From Muraenolepis orangiensis (Eukaryota > Chordata > Actinopteri > Gadiformes > Muraenolepididae): a stretch of 64,000 nucleotides of DNA. The stretch covers positions 1,086,508-1,150,507 of the forward strand of contig CM051023.1 of the NCBI GenBank assembly GCA_027704905.1. Reading direction: 5' to 3'. A program made the translations under genes and the position numbers. The notes below the pieces were generated by a model. It saw nothing but the letters and a program-made list of their open reading frames with translations, searched no databases and was not told the DNA's origin. Positions 37,836-50,558 of the stretch are shown here, piece after piece (position 1 is the stretch's first letter; each line of letters opens with the position of its first letter).

Positions 37836-40800
37836 GCAGCTTTAATTATTATTATTATTATTATTTTAGTATTTCGCGCGCACTTTGACCCCCCGCAACA
37901 TATGTGAAAACTCACCAAATTTTGCACGCACGCCAGAAGTGTCGCAACTTAGAAATTTTTCTAGCTTTCGCAACTTTGCGCCAAAAATTGCGTACGCCAC
38001 GCCGAACGCCGTTTTTAACGTTCGGGCAGCAACACTTTAACTTTCACGGAAACAAACGAAACTCGCGACGCATTTGTAGGGTGCGGAGACTAACAAAAAA
38101 CGCTCTTGGAGCGATTTCACATTACGTACAGGATGTCGGGAATTTTGATTTCGGCGTCGGAAAAAACCCGATTTATCGCGTTTTTCACCCTCCGCACTTT
38201 AACGAACTCCTCCTAGGGACTTTATCCGACAGACTCCAAATTTGTCGGGTAGCGTCTCGAGACATGGGAGAGCTTAAGTTATCCACAGAATTTTTTTTTT
38301 TCACACGGCATAGCCGTGACTTGGTTCCGAATTTCGCGTTCGCTGTAATGCCAGGTCATCCCTCGCCATGGAACACAATGATGTCAGAACTCAAACTGAC
38401 ATGCTCAGAACGTTTTTAACGCTAACTCCTCAAAAACTTTAACTTGCACGTAAACGGACGAAACTCGCTACGCATATGTAGGGTGCGGAGACAAACAAAA
38501 AACGCTATCGGACGGATGTAAAATTACGTACAGGAAGTCGGCCATTTTGAATTCGGCGTCGGAAAAAAGCGCCAAAAACCACGCCGTTTTTTTCCGTTTT
38601 CGTCCTCCAAACTTTAACCAACTGCTCCTGGGGCTTCCTCCCGAAGACTCCAAACTTCTCGGTTCGCGTGTCGATTCGCCGCCGAATTTAGCCTTCGCTC
38701 CGTGCTAGGCCATCCCTCGCCACGGAACACGATGATGTCATAACTCAAACTGACACGCTCGGAACGCCACCAAACTTCACACGATGGTTAACACTGACGC
38801 ACCGAACAGCTCTACATCAAATCCGATGTTACTTAATGTGGCGTTTCCATGGCAACGCCCACTTCCGTTTTTAACGTTAACTCCCCAACACTTTAACTTT
38901 CATGTAAACGAACGAAACTCGCCACGCATATCTAGGGTGCGGAGACAAACAAAAAACGCTCTTGGAGGGATATAAAATTACGGACAGGAAGTCGGCCATT
39001 TAGAATTCGGAATCGGAAAAACGCGATTTATCGCAACATATGTGAAAACTCACCAAATTTTGCACACGCGTCACAAGTGTCGCAACTTAGATGTGTAATT
39101 GCTTCCGGAACTTTGCGTCCAAAATTGCGTAGGCCACGCCCACTTCCGTTTTTAACGTTAAGTCCACAACACTTTAACTTTCACGTAAACGAACGAAACT
39201 CGCTACGCATATCTAGGGTGCGGAGACAAACAAAAAACGCTATCGGAGGGATATAAAATTACGTACAGGAAGTCGGCCATTTTGAATTCGGCGTCGGAAC
39301 AAAACGTTAACGTTAACTCCCCGACACTTTAACTTTCACGTAAACGGACGAAACTCGCTACGCATATCTAGGGTGCGGAGACAAACAAAAAACGCTATCG
39401 GAGGGATATAAAATTACGTACAGGAAGTCGGCCATTTTGAATTCGGCGTCGGAAAAAAAGCGTCGGAAAAAACAACGCCGTTTTTTTCGGTTTTCGTCCT
39501 CCAAACTTTAACCAACTCCTCCTCGGGCTTTCTCCCCAAGACTCCAAATTTGTCGGGTCGCGTCTCGATTCGCCGCCGAATTTAGCCTTCGCTCCATGCT
39601 AGGCCATCCCTCGCCATGGAACACGATGATGTCATAACTCAAACTGACATGCTCAGAACGCCACCAAACTTCACACGACGGTTAACACCGACGCCCCGAA
39701 CAGCTCTACATCAAATCCGACGTTACTTAATGTGGCGTTACCGTGGCAACGCCCGCTTCCGGTTTTTACGTTAACTCCTCAAAAACTTTAACTTTCACGT
39801 AAACGGACGAAACTCGCTACGCATATCTAGGGTGCGGAGACAAACAAAAAACGCTATCGGACGAGTATAACATTACGGACAGGAAGTCAGCCATTTAGAA
39901 TTCGGTATGGGAAAAACGCCATTTCATATGAAAATCGTGAGTTTTCCTCAAAAAGCGGCCGCCAGAACTCAGACCCGTTCAACGCTGCTCGCAGCTTTAT
40001 TAGGGTCTGAGACAAAGACCGAGGTCGTCGAAGACCCTATTGAAATCGGTCGCCCGGCGATCGCTCGCGAAGCGAGCGACAACCCTACAAAGCCCATGCA
40101 AAACAGCCCGAAATCATGACAGTGTGTAGCCCACACGAAAAGTAGACACAGAGAAAGCACAGCGCCCATGTGAAAAGCAGGCATACTTGAAATCGGTCCG
40201 ATTATTTATTAGGGTCTGAGACAAAGACCGAGGTCGTCGAAGACCCTATTGAAATCGGTCGCCCGGCGATCGCTCGCGAAGCGAGCGACAACCCTACAAA
40301 GCCCATGCAAAACAGCCCGAAATCATGACAGTGTGTAGCCCACACGAAAAGTAGACACAGAGAAAGCACAGCGCCCATGTAAAAACAGGCATACTTGAAA
40401 TCGGTCCGATTATTTATTATTATTATTTATTATTATTATTCTTATTTTAGAAACTCGCGGGCACTTTGACCCCCCGCAACATATGTGAAAACTCAACAAA
40501 TTTTGCACGCGCTTCAGAAGTGTCGCAACTTAGATTTTTTCCGAGCTTTCGCAACTTTGCGCCTAAAATTGCGGAGGCCACGCCCAACGCCGTTTTTAAC
40601 GTTCGGGCAGCAACACTTTAACTTTCACGGAAACAAACGAAACTCGCGACGCATTTGTAGGGTGCGGAGACTAACAAAAAACGCTCTTGGAGCGATTTCA
40701 CATTACGTACAGGATGTCGGGAATTTTGATTTCGGCGTCGGAAAAACCCCGATTTATCGCGTTTTTCACCCTCCGCACATTAACGAACTCCTCCTAGGGA

Positions 40801-43800
40801 CTTTATCCGACAGCCTCCAAATTTGTCGGGTAGCGTCTCGAGACACGGGACAGCTTAAGTTATCCACAGAATTTTTTTTTTTCGCACGGCGTAGCCGTGA
40901 GTTGCTTCCGAATTCCGCGTTCGCTCTAATGCCAGGCCATCCCTCGCCATGGAACACAATGATGTCAGAACTCCAACTGACATGCTCAGAAGGTTTTTAA
41001 CGTTAACTCCTCAAAAACGTTAACTTTCACGTAAACGGACGAAACTCGCTACGCATATCTAGGGTGCGGAGACAAACAAAAAACGCTATCGGACGGATGT
41101 AAAATTACGTACAGGAAGTCGGCCATTTTGAATTCGGCGTCGGAAAAAAGCGCCAAAAACCACGCCGTTTTTTTCCGTTTTCGTCCTCCAAACTTTAACC
41201 AACTGCTCCTGGGGCTTCCTCCCGAAGACTCCAAAGTTCTCGGGTCGCGTCTCGATTCGCCGCCGAATTTAGCCTTCGCTCCATGCTACGCCATCCCTCG
41301 CCACGGAACACGATGATGTAATAACTCAAACTGACACGCTCGGAACGCCACCAAACTTCACACGACGGTTAACACCGACGCCCCGAACAGCTCTACATCA
41401 AATCCGATGTTAGTTAATGTGGCGTTACCGTGGCAACGCCCGCTTCCGGTTTTAACGTTAACTCCTCAAAAACTTTAACTTTCACGTAAACGGACGAAAC
41501 TCGCTACGCATATCTAGGGTGCGGAGACAAACAAAAAACGCTCTTGGACAAGTATAAAATTACGGACAGGAAGTCAGCCATTTAGAATTCGGAATCGGAA
41601 AAACGCCATTTCATATGAAAATCGGGACTTTTCCTGAAAAGCGGCCGCCAGAACTCAGACCCGTTCAACGCTGCTCGCAGCTTTAATTTTTTATTATTAG
41701 GGTCTGAGACAAAGACCGAGGTCGTCGAAGACCCTATTGAAATCGGTCGCCCGGCGATCGCTCGCGAAGCGAGCGACAACCCTACAAAGCCCATGCAAAA
41801 CAGCCCGAAATCATGACAGTGTGTAGCCCACACGAAAAGTAGACACAGAGAAAGCACAGCGCCCATGTGAAAAGCAGGCATACTTGAAATCGGTCCGATT
41901 ATTTATTATTTATTATTTATTAGGGTCTGAGACAAAGACCGAGGTCGTCGAAGACCCTATTGAAATCGGTCGCCCGGCGATCGCTCGCGAAGCGAGCGAC
42001 AACCCTACAAAGCCCATGCAAAACAGCCCGAAATCATGACAGTGTGTAGCCCACTCGAAAAGTAGACACAGAGAAAGCAGGGCGCCCATGTAAAAACAGG
42101 CATACTTGAAATCGGTCCGATTATTTATTATTATTATTTATTATTATTATTATTTTAAATCTTCGCGGGCACTTTGACCCCCCGCAACATATGTGAAAAC
42201 TCACCAAATTTTGCACGCGCTTCAGAAGTGTCGCAACTTAGATTTTTTTATAGCTTTCGGAACTTTGCGTCAAAAATTGCGTAGGCCACGCCCACTCCCG
42301 TTTTTTAACGTTAAGTCCGCAACACTTTAACTTTCACGTAAACAAACGAAACTCGCGACGCATATGTAGGGTGCGGAGACAAACAAAAAACGCTCTTGGA
42401 GCGATTTCAAATTACGTACAGGAAGTCGGGCATTTTGAATTCGGCGTCGGAAAAAACGCGATTTATCGCGTTTTTCATCCTCCGCACTTTAACGAACTCC
42501 TCCTAGGGACTTTATCCGACAGACTCCAAATTTGTCGGGTAGCGTCTCGAGACACGGGAGACCTTAAGTTATCCACAGAATTTTTTTTTTTCGCACGGCG
42601 TAGCCGTGAGTTGCTTCCGAATTTCGCGTTCCCTCTAATGCCAGGCCATCCCTCGCCATGGAACACGATGATGTCAGAACTCAAACTGACATGCTCAGAA
42701 CGTTTTTAACGTTAACTCCTCAAAAATGTTAACTTTCACGTAAACGGACGAAACTCGCTACGCATATCTAGGGTGCGGAGACAAACAAAAAACTTTATCG
42801 GAGGGATATAAAATTACGTACAGGAAGTCGGCCATTTTGAATTCGGCGTCGGAAAAAAGTGCCAAAAAACACGCCGTTTTTTTCGGTTTTCGTCCTCCAA
42901 ACTTTAACCAACTCTTCCTGGGGCTTCCTCCCGAAGACTCCGAATTTCTCCGGTCGCGTCTCGATTCGCCGCCGAATTTAGCCTTCGCTCCATGCTACGC
43001 CATCCCTCGCCACGGAACACGATGATGTCATAACTCAAACTGACACGCTCGGAACGCCACCAAACTTCACACGATGGTTAACACCGACGCCCCGAACGGC
43101 TCTACATCAAATCCGATGTTACTTAATGTGGCGTTACCATGGCAACGCCCACTTCCGGTTTTAACGTTAACTCCTCAAAAACTTTAACATTCACGTAAAC
43201 GGACGAAACTCGCTACGCATATCTAGGGTGCAGAGACAAACAAAAAACGCTCTCGGAGGACTATAAAATTACCGACAGGAAGTCGGCCATTTACAATTCG
43301 GAATGGGAAAAACGCTATTTAATATGCAAATCGTGAGTTTTCCTCAAAAAGCGGCCGCCAGAACTCAGACCCGTTCAACGCTGCTCGCAGCTTTAATTAT
43401 TATTATTATTTATTATTATTTTAGTATTTCGCGCGCACTTTTGACCCCCGCAACATATGTGAAAACTCACCAAATTTTGCACGCGCGCCAGAAGTGTCGC
43501 AACTTAGAATTTTTTATAGCTTTCGGAACTTTGCGTCAAAAATGGCGTAGGCCACGCCCACTTCCGTTTTTAACGTTAAGTCGGCAACACTTCAACTTTC
43601 ACGTAAACGAACGAAACTCGCGACACATATGTAGGGTGCGGAGACAAACAAAAAACGCTCTTGGAGGGAAATAAAATTACGTACAGGAAGTCGGGCATTT
43701 TGAATTCGGCGTCGGAAAAAACGCGATTTATCGCGTTTTTCATCCTCCGCACTTTAACGAACTCCTCCTAGGGACTTTATCCGACAGCCTCCAAATTTGT

Positions 43801-44690
43801 CGGGTAGCGTCTCGAGACATGGGAGAGCTTAAGTTATCCACAGAATTTTTTTTTTTCGCACGGCATAGCCGTGAGTTGCTTCCGAATTTCGCGTTCGCTC
43901 TAATGCCAGGCCATCCCTCGCCATGGAACACCATGATGTCAGAACTCCAACTGACATGCTCAGAAGGTTTTTAACGTTAACTCCTCAAAAACGTTAACTT
44001 TCACGGAAACGGACGAAACTCGCTACGCATATCTAGGGTGCGGAGACAAACAAAAAACGCTATCGGAGGGATATAAAATTACGTACAGGAAGTCGGCCAT
44101 TTTGAATTCGGCGTCGGAAAAAAGCGCCAAAAAACACGCCGTTTTTTTCGGTTTTCGTCCTCCAAACTTTAACCAACTCTTCCTGGGGCTTCCTCCCGAA
44201 GACTCCGAATTTCTCCGGTCGCGTCTCGATTCGCCGCCGAATTTAGCCTTCGCTCCATGCTACGCCATCCCTCGCCACGGAACACGATGATGTCATAACT
44301 CAAACTGACACGCTCGGAACGCCACCAAACTTCACACGACGGTTAACACCGACGCCCCGAACGGCTCTACATCAAATCCGATGTTACTTAATGTGGCGTT
44401 ACCATGGCAACGCCCACTTCCGGTTTTAACGTTAACTCCTCAAAAACTTTAACATTCACGTAAACGGACGAAACTCGCTACGCATATCTAGGGTGCAGAG
44501 ACAAACAAAAAACGCTCTCGGAGGAGTATAAAATTACCGACAGGAAGTCGGCCATTTACAATTCGGAATGGGAAAAACGCCATTTAATATGAAAATCGTG
44601 AGTTTTCCTCAAAAAGCGGCCGCCAGAACTCAGACCCGTTCAACGCTGCTCGCAGCTTTAATTATTTATTATTATTTATTATTTTAGAAA

Positions 44691-45690
44691 NNNNNNNNNN
44701 NNNNNNNNNNNNNNNNNNNNNNNNNNNNNNNNNNNNNNNNNNNNNNNNNNNNNNNNNNNNNNNNNNNNNNNNNNNNNNNNNNNNNNNNNNNNNNNNNNNN
44801 NNNNNNNNNNNNNNNNNNNNNNNNNNNNNNNNNNNNNNNNNNNNNNNNNNNNNNNNNNNNNNNNNNNNNNNNNNNNNNNNNNNNNNNNNNNNNNNNNNNN
44901 NNNNNNNNNNNNNNNNNNNNNNNNNNNNNNNNNNNNNNNNNNNNNNNNNNNNNNNNNNNNNNNNNNNNNNNNNNNNNNNNNNNNNNNNNNNNNNNNNNNN
45001 NNNNNNNNNNNNNNNNNNNNNNNNNNNNNNNNNNNNNNNNNNNNNNNNNNNNNNNNNNNNNNNNNNNNNNNNNNNNNNNNNNNNNNNNNNNNNNNNNNNN
45101 NNNNNNNNNNNNNNNNNNNNNNNNNNNNNNNNNNNNNNNNNNNNNNNNNNNNNNNNNNNNNNNNNNNNNNNNNNNNNNNNNNNNNNNNNNNNNNNNNNNN
45201 NNNNNNNNNNNNNNNNNNNNNNNNNNNNNNNNNNNNNNNNNNNNNNNNNNNNNNNNNNNNNNNNNNNNNNNNNNNNNNNNNNNNNNNNNNNNNNNNNNNN
45301 NNNNNNNNNNNNNNNNNNNNNNNNNNNNNNNNNNNNNNNNNNNNNNNNNNNNNNNNNNNNNNNNNNNNNNNNNNNNNNNNNNNNNNNNNNNNNNNNNNNN
45401 NNNNNNNNNNNNNNNNNNNNNNNNNNNNNNNNNNNNNNNNNNNNNNNNNNNNNNNNNNNNNNNNNNNNNNNNNNNNNNNNNNNNNNNNNNNNNNNNNNNN
45501 NNNNNNNNNNNNNNNNNNNNNNNNNNNNNNNNNNNNNNNNNNNNNNNNNNNNNNNNNNNNNNNNNNNNNNNNNNNNNNNNNNNNNNNNNNNNNNNNNNNN
45601 NNNNNNNNNNNNNNNNNNNNNNNNNNNNNNNNNNNNNNNNNNNNNNNNNNNNNNNNNNNNNNNNNNNNNNNNNNNNNNNNNNNNNNNNNN
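44691..45690. other. assembly gap, 1000 N
   Basis: Exactly 1000 unresolved bases, a usual placeholder length, inside the satellite. Its true size is unknown. Frames spanning it are meaningless. Confidence 1.
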
Positions 45691-48600
45691 CTCGGAGGGA
45701 TATAAAATTACGTACAGGAAGTCGGCCATTTTGAATTCGGCGTCGGAAAAAAGCGCCAAAAAACACGCCGTTTTTTTCGGTTTTCGTCCTCCAAACTTTA
45801 ACCAACTCTTCCTGGGGCTTCCTCCCGAAGACTCCGAATTTCTCCGGTCGCGTCTCGATTCGCCGCCGAATTTAGCCTTCGCTCCATGCTACGCCATCCC
45901 TCGCCACGGAACACGATGATGTCATAACTCAAACTGACACGCTCGGAACGCCACCAAACTTCACACGACGGTTAACACCGACGCCCCGAACAGCTCTACA
46001 TCAAATCCGATGTTAGTTAATGTGGCGTTACCATGGCAACGCCCGCTTCCGGTTTTAACGTTAACTCCTCAAAAACTTTAACTTTCACGTAAACGGACGA
46101 AACTCGCTACGCATATCTAGGGTGCAGAGACAAACAAAAAACGCTCTCGGAGGAGTATAAAATTACCGACAGGAAGTCGGCCATTTAGAATTCGGAATGG
46201 GAAAAACGCCATTTAATATGAAAATCGTGAGTTTTCCTCAAAAAGCGGCCGCCAGAACTCAGACCCGTTCAACGCTGCTCGCAGCTTTAATTATTATTAT
46301 TATTATTATTTTAGTATTTCGCGCGCACTTTGACCCCCCGCAACATATGTGAAAACTCACCAAATTTTGCACGCGCCCCAGAAGTGTCGCAACTTAGAAA
46401 TTTTTCTAGCTTTCGCAACTTTGCGCCAAAAATTGCGTAGGCCACGCCGAACGCCGTTTTTAACGTTCGGGCAGCTTAACTTTAACTTTCCCGGAAACAA
46501 ACGAAATTCGCGACGCATTTGTAGGGTGCGGAGACTAACAAAAAACGCTCTTGGAGCGATTTCACATTACGTACAGGATGTCGGGAATTTTGATTTCGGC
46601 GTCGGAAAAAACCCGATTTATCGCGTTTTTCACCCTCCGCACTTTAACGAACTCCTCCTAGGGACTTTATCCGACAGCCTCCAAATTTGTCGGGTAGCGT
46701 CTCGAGACACGGGAGAGCTTAAGTTATCCACAGAATTTTTTTTTTTCGCACGGCGTAGCCGTGAGTTGGTTCCGAATTTCGCGTTCGCTCTAATGCCAGG
46801 CCATCCCTCGCCATGGAACACAATGATGTCAGAACTCAAACTGACATGCTCAGAACGTTTTTAACGTTAACTCCTCAAAAATGTTAACTTTCACGTAAAC
46901 GGACGAAACTCGCTACGCATATCTAGGGTGCGGAGACAAACAAAAAACTTTATCGGAGGGATATAAAATTACGTACAGGAAGTCGGCCATTTTGAATTCG
47001 GCGTCGGAAAAAAGCGCCAAAAAACACGCCGTTTTTTTCGGTTTTCGTCCTCCAAACTTTAACCAACTGCTCCTGGGGCTTCCTCCCGAAGACTCCGAAT
47101 TTCTCCGGTCGCGTCTCGATTCGCCGCCGAATTTAGCCTTCGCTCCATGCTACGCCATCCCTCGCCACGGAACACGATGATGTCATAACTCAAACTGACA
47201 CGCTCGGAACGCCACCAAACTTCACACGACGGTTAACACCGACGCCCCGAACAGCTCTACATCAAATCCGATGTTACTTAATGTGGCGTTACCGTGGCAA
47301 CGCCCGCTTCCGGTTTTAACGTTAACTCCTCAAAAACTTTAACTTTCACGTAAACGGACGAAACTCGCTACGCATATCTAGGGTGCGGAGACAAACAAAA
47401 AACGCTATCGGACGAGTATAAAATTACCGACAGGAAGTCGGCCATTTAGAATTTTGCGTCGGAAAAACGCGATTTAATATGAAAATCGGGACTTTTCCTG
47501 AAAAGCGGCCGCCAGAACTCAGACCCGTTCAACGCTGCTCGCAGCTTTAATTATTATTATTATTATTATTATTTTATAATCTTCGCGGGCACTTTGACCC
47601 CCCGCAACATATGTGAAAACTCACCAAATTTTGCACGCGCTTCAGAAGTGTCGCAACTTAGAATTTTTTATAGCTTTCGCAACTTTGCGCCAAAAATTGC
47701 GTAGGCCACGCCGAACGCCGTTTTTAACGTTCAGGCAGCAACACTTTAACTTTCACGGAAACAAACGAAACTCGCGACGCATTTGTAGGGTGCGGAGACT
47801 AACAAAAAACGCTCTTGGAGCGATTTCACATTACGTACAGGATGTCGGGCATTTTGAATTCGGCGTCGGAAAAAACGCGATTTATCGCGTTTTTCACCCT
47901 CCGCACTTTAACGAACTCCTCCTAGGGACTTTATCCGACAGACTCCAAATTTGTCGGGTAGCGTCTCGAGACACGGGAGAGCTTAAGTTATCCACAGAAT
48001 TTTTTTTTTTCGCACGGCGTAGCCGTGAGTTGCTTCCGAATTTCGCGTTCCCTCTAATGCCAGGCCATCCCTCGCCATGGAACACGATGATGTCAGAACT
48101 CAAACTGACATGCTCAGAACGTTTTTAACGTTAACTCCTCAAAAATGTTAACTTTCACGTAAACGGACGAAACTCGCTACGCATATCTAGGGTGCGGAGA
48201 CAAACAAAAAACTTTATCGGAGGGATATAAAATTACGTACAGGAAGTCGGCCATTTTGAATTCGGCGTCGGAAAAAAGCGCCAAAAAACACGCCGTTTTT
48301 TTCGGTTTTCGTCCTCCAAACTTTAACCAACTCTTCCTGGGGCTTCCTCCCGAAGACTCCGAATTTCTCCGGTCGCGTCTCGATTCGCCGCCGAATTTAG
48401 CCTTCGCTCCATGCTACGCCATCCCTCGCCACGGAACACGATGATGTCATAACTCAAACTGACACGCTCGGAACGCCACCAAACTTCACACGATGGTTAA
48501 CACCGACGCCCCGAACAGCTCTACATCAAATCCGATGTTACTTAATGTGGCGTTACCATGGCAACGCCCACTTCCGGTTTTAACGTTAACTCCTCAAACA

Positions 48601-49059
48601 CTTTAACTTTCACGTAAACGGACGAAACTCGCTACGCATATCTAGGGTGCGGAGACAAACAAAAAACGCTCTCGGAGGAGTATAAAATTACGGACAGGAA
48701 GTCGGCCATTTAGAATTCGGAATCGGAAAAACGCGATTTATCGCAACATATGTGAAAACTCACCAAATTTTGCACGCGCGTCACAAGTGTCGCAACTTAG
48801 ATGTGTAATTGCTTCCGGAACTTTGCGTCCAAAATTGCGTAGGCCACGCCCACTTCCGTTTTTAACGTTAACTCCACAACACTTTCACTTTCACGTAAAC
48901 GAACGAAACTCGCTACGCATATCTAGGGTGCGGAGACAAACAAAAAACGCTCTTGGAGGGATATAAAATTACGTACAGGAAGTCGGCCATTTTGAATTCG
49001 GCGTCGGAAAAAAAGCGATTTATCGCGTTTTTCATCCTCCGCACTTTAACAAACTCCTC

Positions 49060-49191
49060 CTACGGACCCATGAAACACGGTTTTCTCATATCTCAATGGA
49101 AAACAATCCGAATGCCCACATACTTCACATTATGGTAAATACTACCACTACAATTTCCCAGAATTGATTTCCTTATAAGTCGATAACTATT
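49060..49191. other. right border of the satellite
   Basis: The satellite block breaks off after 'actcctcctacggaccc' and passes into AT-rich unique sequence by about 49140. No gene was seen. Confidence 0.5.
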
Positions 49192-50030
49192 TTATTAGTG
49201 CAGTATGGATTAGCTGCTAAATATGCCCTCATGTTTGACAATAAAACATTTTTAAATTACAAATGCTGTTGTACTGCAGGAAATACAAACCTTATTTCTG
49301 TATAGAAGAAACATATTGAACACAATAAAAAGTTTCATACTTTTAAGAGCAGACCCAAGACCCAACTTTTAATATAGCTTATAACTGAATTGCATGTTAT
49401 TCCTATTTATACTTGTTTATTGATATTCTTGTCAGTTTTGAGAGTTTTTGGAAGCTTGTGTCAGTTGTATGACATACTAATTAGTAATACTTTGATAATT
49501 ATTATAGTAGTAAATAATATGATCTTTAATGTACATGCCAAAGAAACCAGCAGGACACCGCAGGGAATCGAACCCCATCCCAGTAAACTGGGAGTACCAA
49601 TTACCAGTGCCTTTTGCTTTTCTAGGCTACATTGAAGGCAAAGCAAAACCTGCATTAGCAACAGCATATGAGTGACATCATTTAATATTGATTGACTAAT
49701 GTTATTAGTGCAGTATGGAATATCTGCTAAATATGCCCTAATGTTTGCCAATAATTTTGCTATTAAAAATGCTGTTGTAATGCAGGAAAAAGAAACCTTA
49801 TTTTTTTTTTGAACACAATCATTAAGAACATATTGAACACAATAATTAACAACATATTGAACACAATAACAATGAACGTCGCCCTCCCCAATGTGCCCTC
49901 CCAACTATACCAGCAGAGAGTGTTCATACTTTTAAGAACTGAAGACCTACCTTTTTAATATAACTTTTAACTTAATTAATCCTATTTTATACTTATTTTA
50001 TACTATTTTTATAATTTTATACTATTTTAT
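49192..50030. repeat. ~240-300-bp direct repeat pair in AT-rich DNA
   Basis: Copy A (49192-49430) and copy B (49702-50030) share 'ttattagtgcagtatgga', 'tgctaaatatgccct', 'aaatgctgttgta.tgcagga' and 'ttcatacttttaaga', at an offset of 510 bp with many differences. In copy B 'acatattgaacacaata' is itself repeated. There is no coding potential. It is possibly a dispersed non-coding repeat present twice. Confidence 0.75.
49545..49640 (-). repeat. tRNA-like fragment (possible tRNA-derived repeat)
   Basis: The minus strand carries a perfect RNA polymerase III B-box match (GGTTCGATTCC, 49574-49564) followed by 'ctgcggtgtcctg', like a tRNA T-arm and 3' acceptor. A CCCAG/CTGGG hairpin lies just 5' of it. 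No convincing A box or matching 5' acceptor strand was found, so this is a decayed tRNA or SINE head rather than a working tRNA. Confidence 0.3.
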
Positions 50031-50229
50031 GTCTATTTATTGTTTTTATTCATTTTATTGTGTAGTGTGTGTGTGTGAGATAAAGCCGCTAAAAATTAAA
50101 TACCAGCTCCGGAATATTAAAAACTATCTTGACTTGTCTATTAGAGTAGAGAATTTGAATGACAGCTCGCAGGTGGGTGCCTCAATAGTCATGTTAAGGT
50201 CGAAAAGTAGGGAGGATGATGCTACTTCT

Positions 50230-50455
50230 GATACCTAAACAAATACCTAATTAAACCAGGGGGGGGATGATACCTAAACAAATACCAAATTAAACCAGGG
50301 GGGGGATGATACCTAAACAAATACCTAATTAAACCAGGGGGGGATGATACCTAAACAAATACCAAATTAAACCGAGGGGGGATGATACCTAAACAAATAC
50401 CAAATTAAACCAGGGGGGGATGATACCTAAACAAATACCAAATTAAACCAGGGTA
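50230..50455. repeat. G-rich 38-39-bp minisatellite, six copies
   Basis: The unit is 'gatacctaaacaaatacc(t/a)aattaaaccag' followed by a run of 6-8 G and 'at'. It lies about 100 bp beyond the stop of the helicase-endonuclease frame, so on the minus strand it would be in the 3' flank of that Helentron fragment. Confidence 0.95.
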
Positions 50456-50558
50456 AAAAACACGATGAAACATCATTTGGCACGATGAAACACAAGGTGA
50501 AGACAAAACACAGAATTATAGAATTTATACCTACATTTGCTTGATGTCTGAAGTGACT

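Larger units (their letters stand above)
17591..49060. repeat. 1.26/1.48-kb higher-order satellite with (ATT)n linkers
   Basis: About twenty units begin after (ATT)n at 'ttttag...cgcgcactttgacc' and end at 'gctgctcgcagcttta'. Unit starts lie near 17799, 19515, 20990, 22460, 23937, 25197, 26680, 28150, 29640, 31125, 32607, 33865, 35343, 36604, 37865, 40450, 42165, 43420, 46310 and 47575; one or more are hidden by the N gap. Short units are ~1260 bp. Long ones are ~1480 bp because they carry a ~200-bp module. Each unit is internally a diverged triplication of a ~400-460-bp block containing 'acgaaactcgc', 'ggtgcggagac' and 'caggaagtcggccatt'. Reading frames of 60-177 codons recur but carry no recognised domain and are often broken. 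No gene is supported in this 31 kb. Confidence 0.95.

Noticed and set aside
44662..45805. Frames of 365 and 373 codons
   Set aside because: Almost all of their length is N.
17833..48444. Recurrent 171-, 112- and 62-codon frames as a multi-copy gene
   Set aside because: They follow the 1.26/1.48-kb repeat, are interrupted in many units, overlap on both strands and show no recognisable motif.
11214..49060. CRISPR-like or bacterial repeat array
   Set aside because: Units are hundreds to over a thousand bases, without spacer structure, and the DNA is clearly eukaryotic.
49545..49640. Functional tRNA gene
   Set aside because: The B box is perfect, but the A box, acceptor pairing and T-stem are not convincing.
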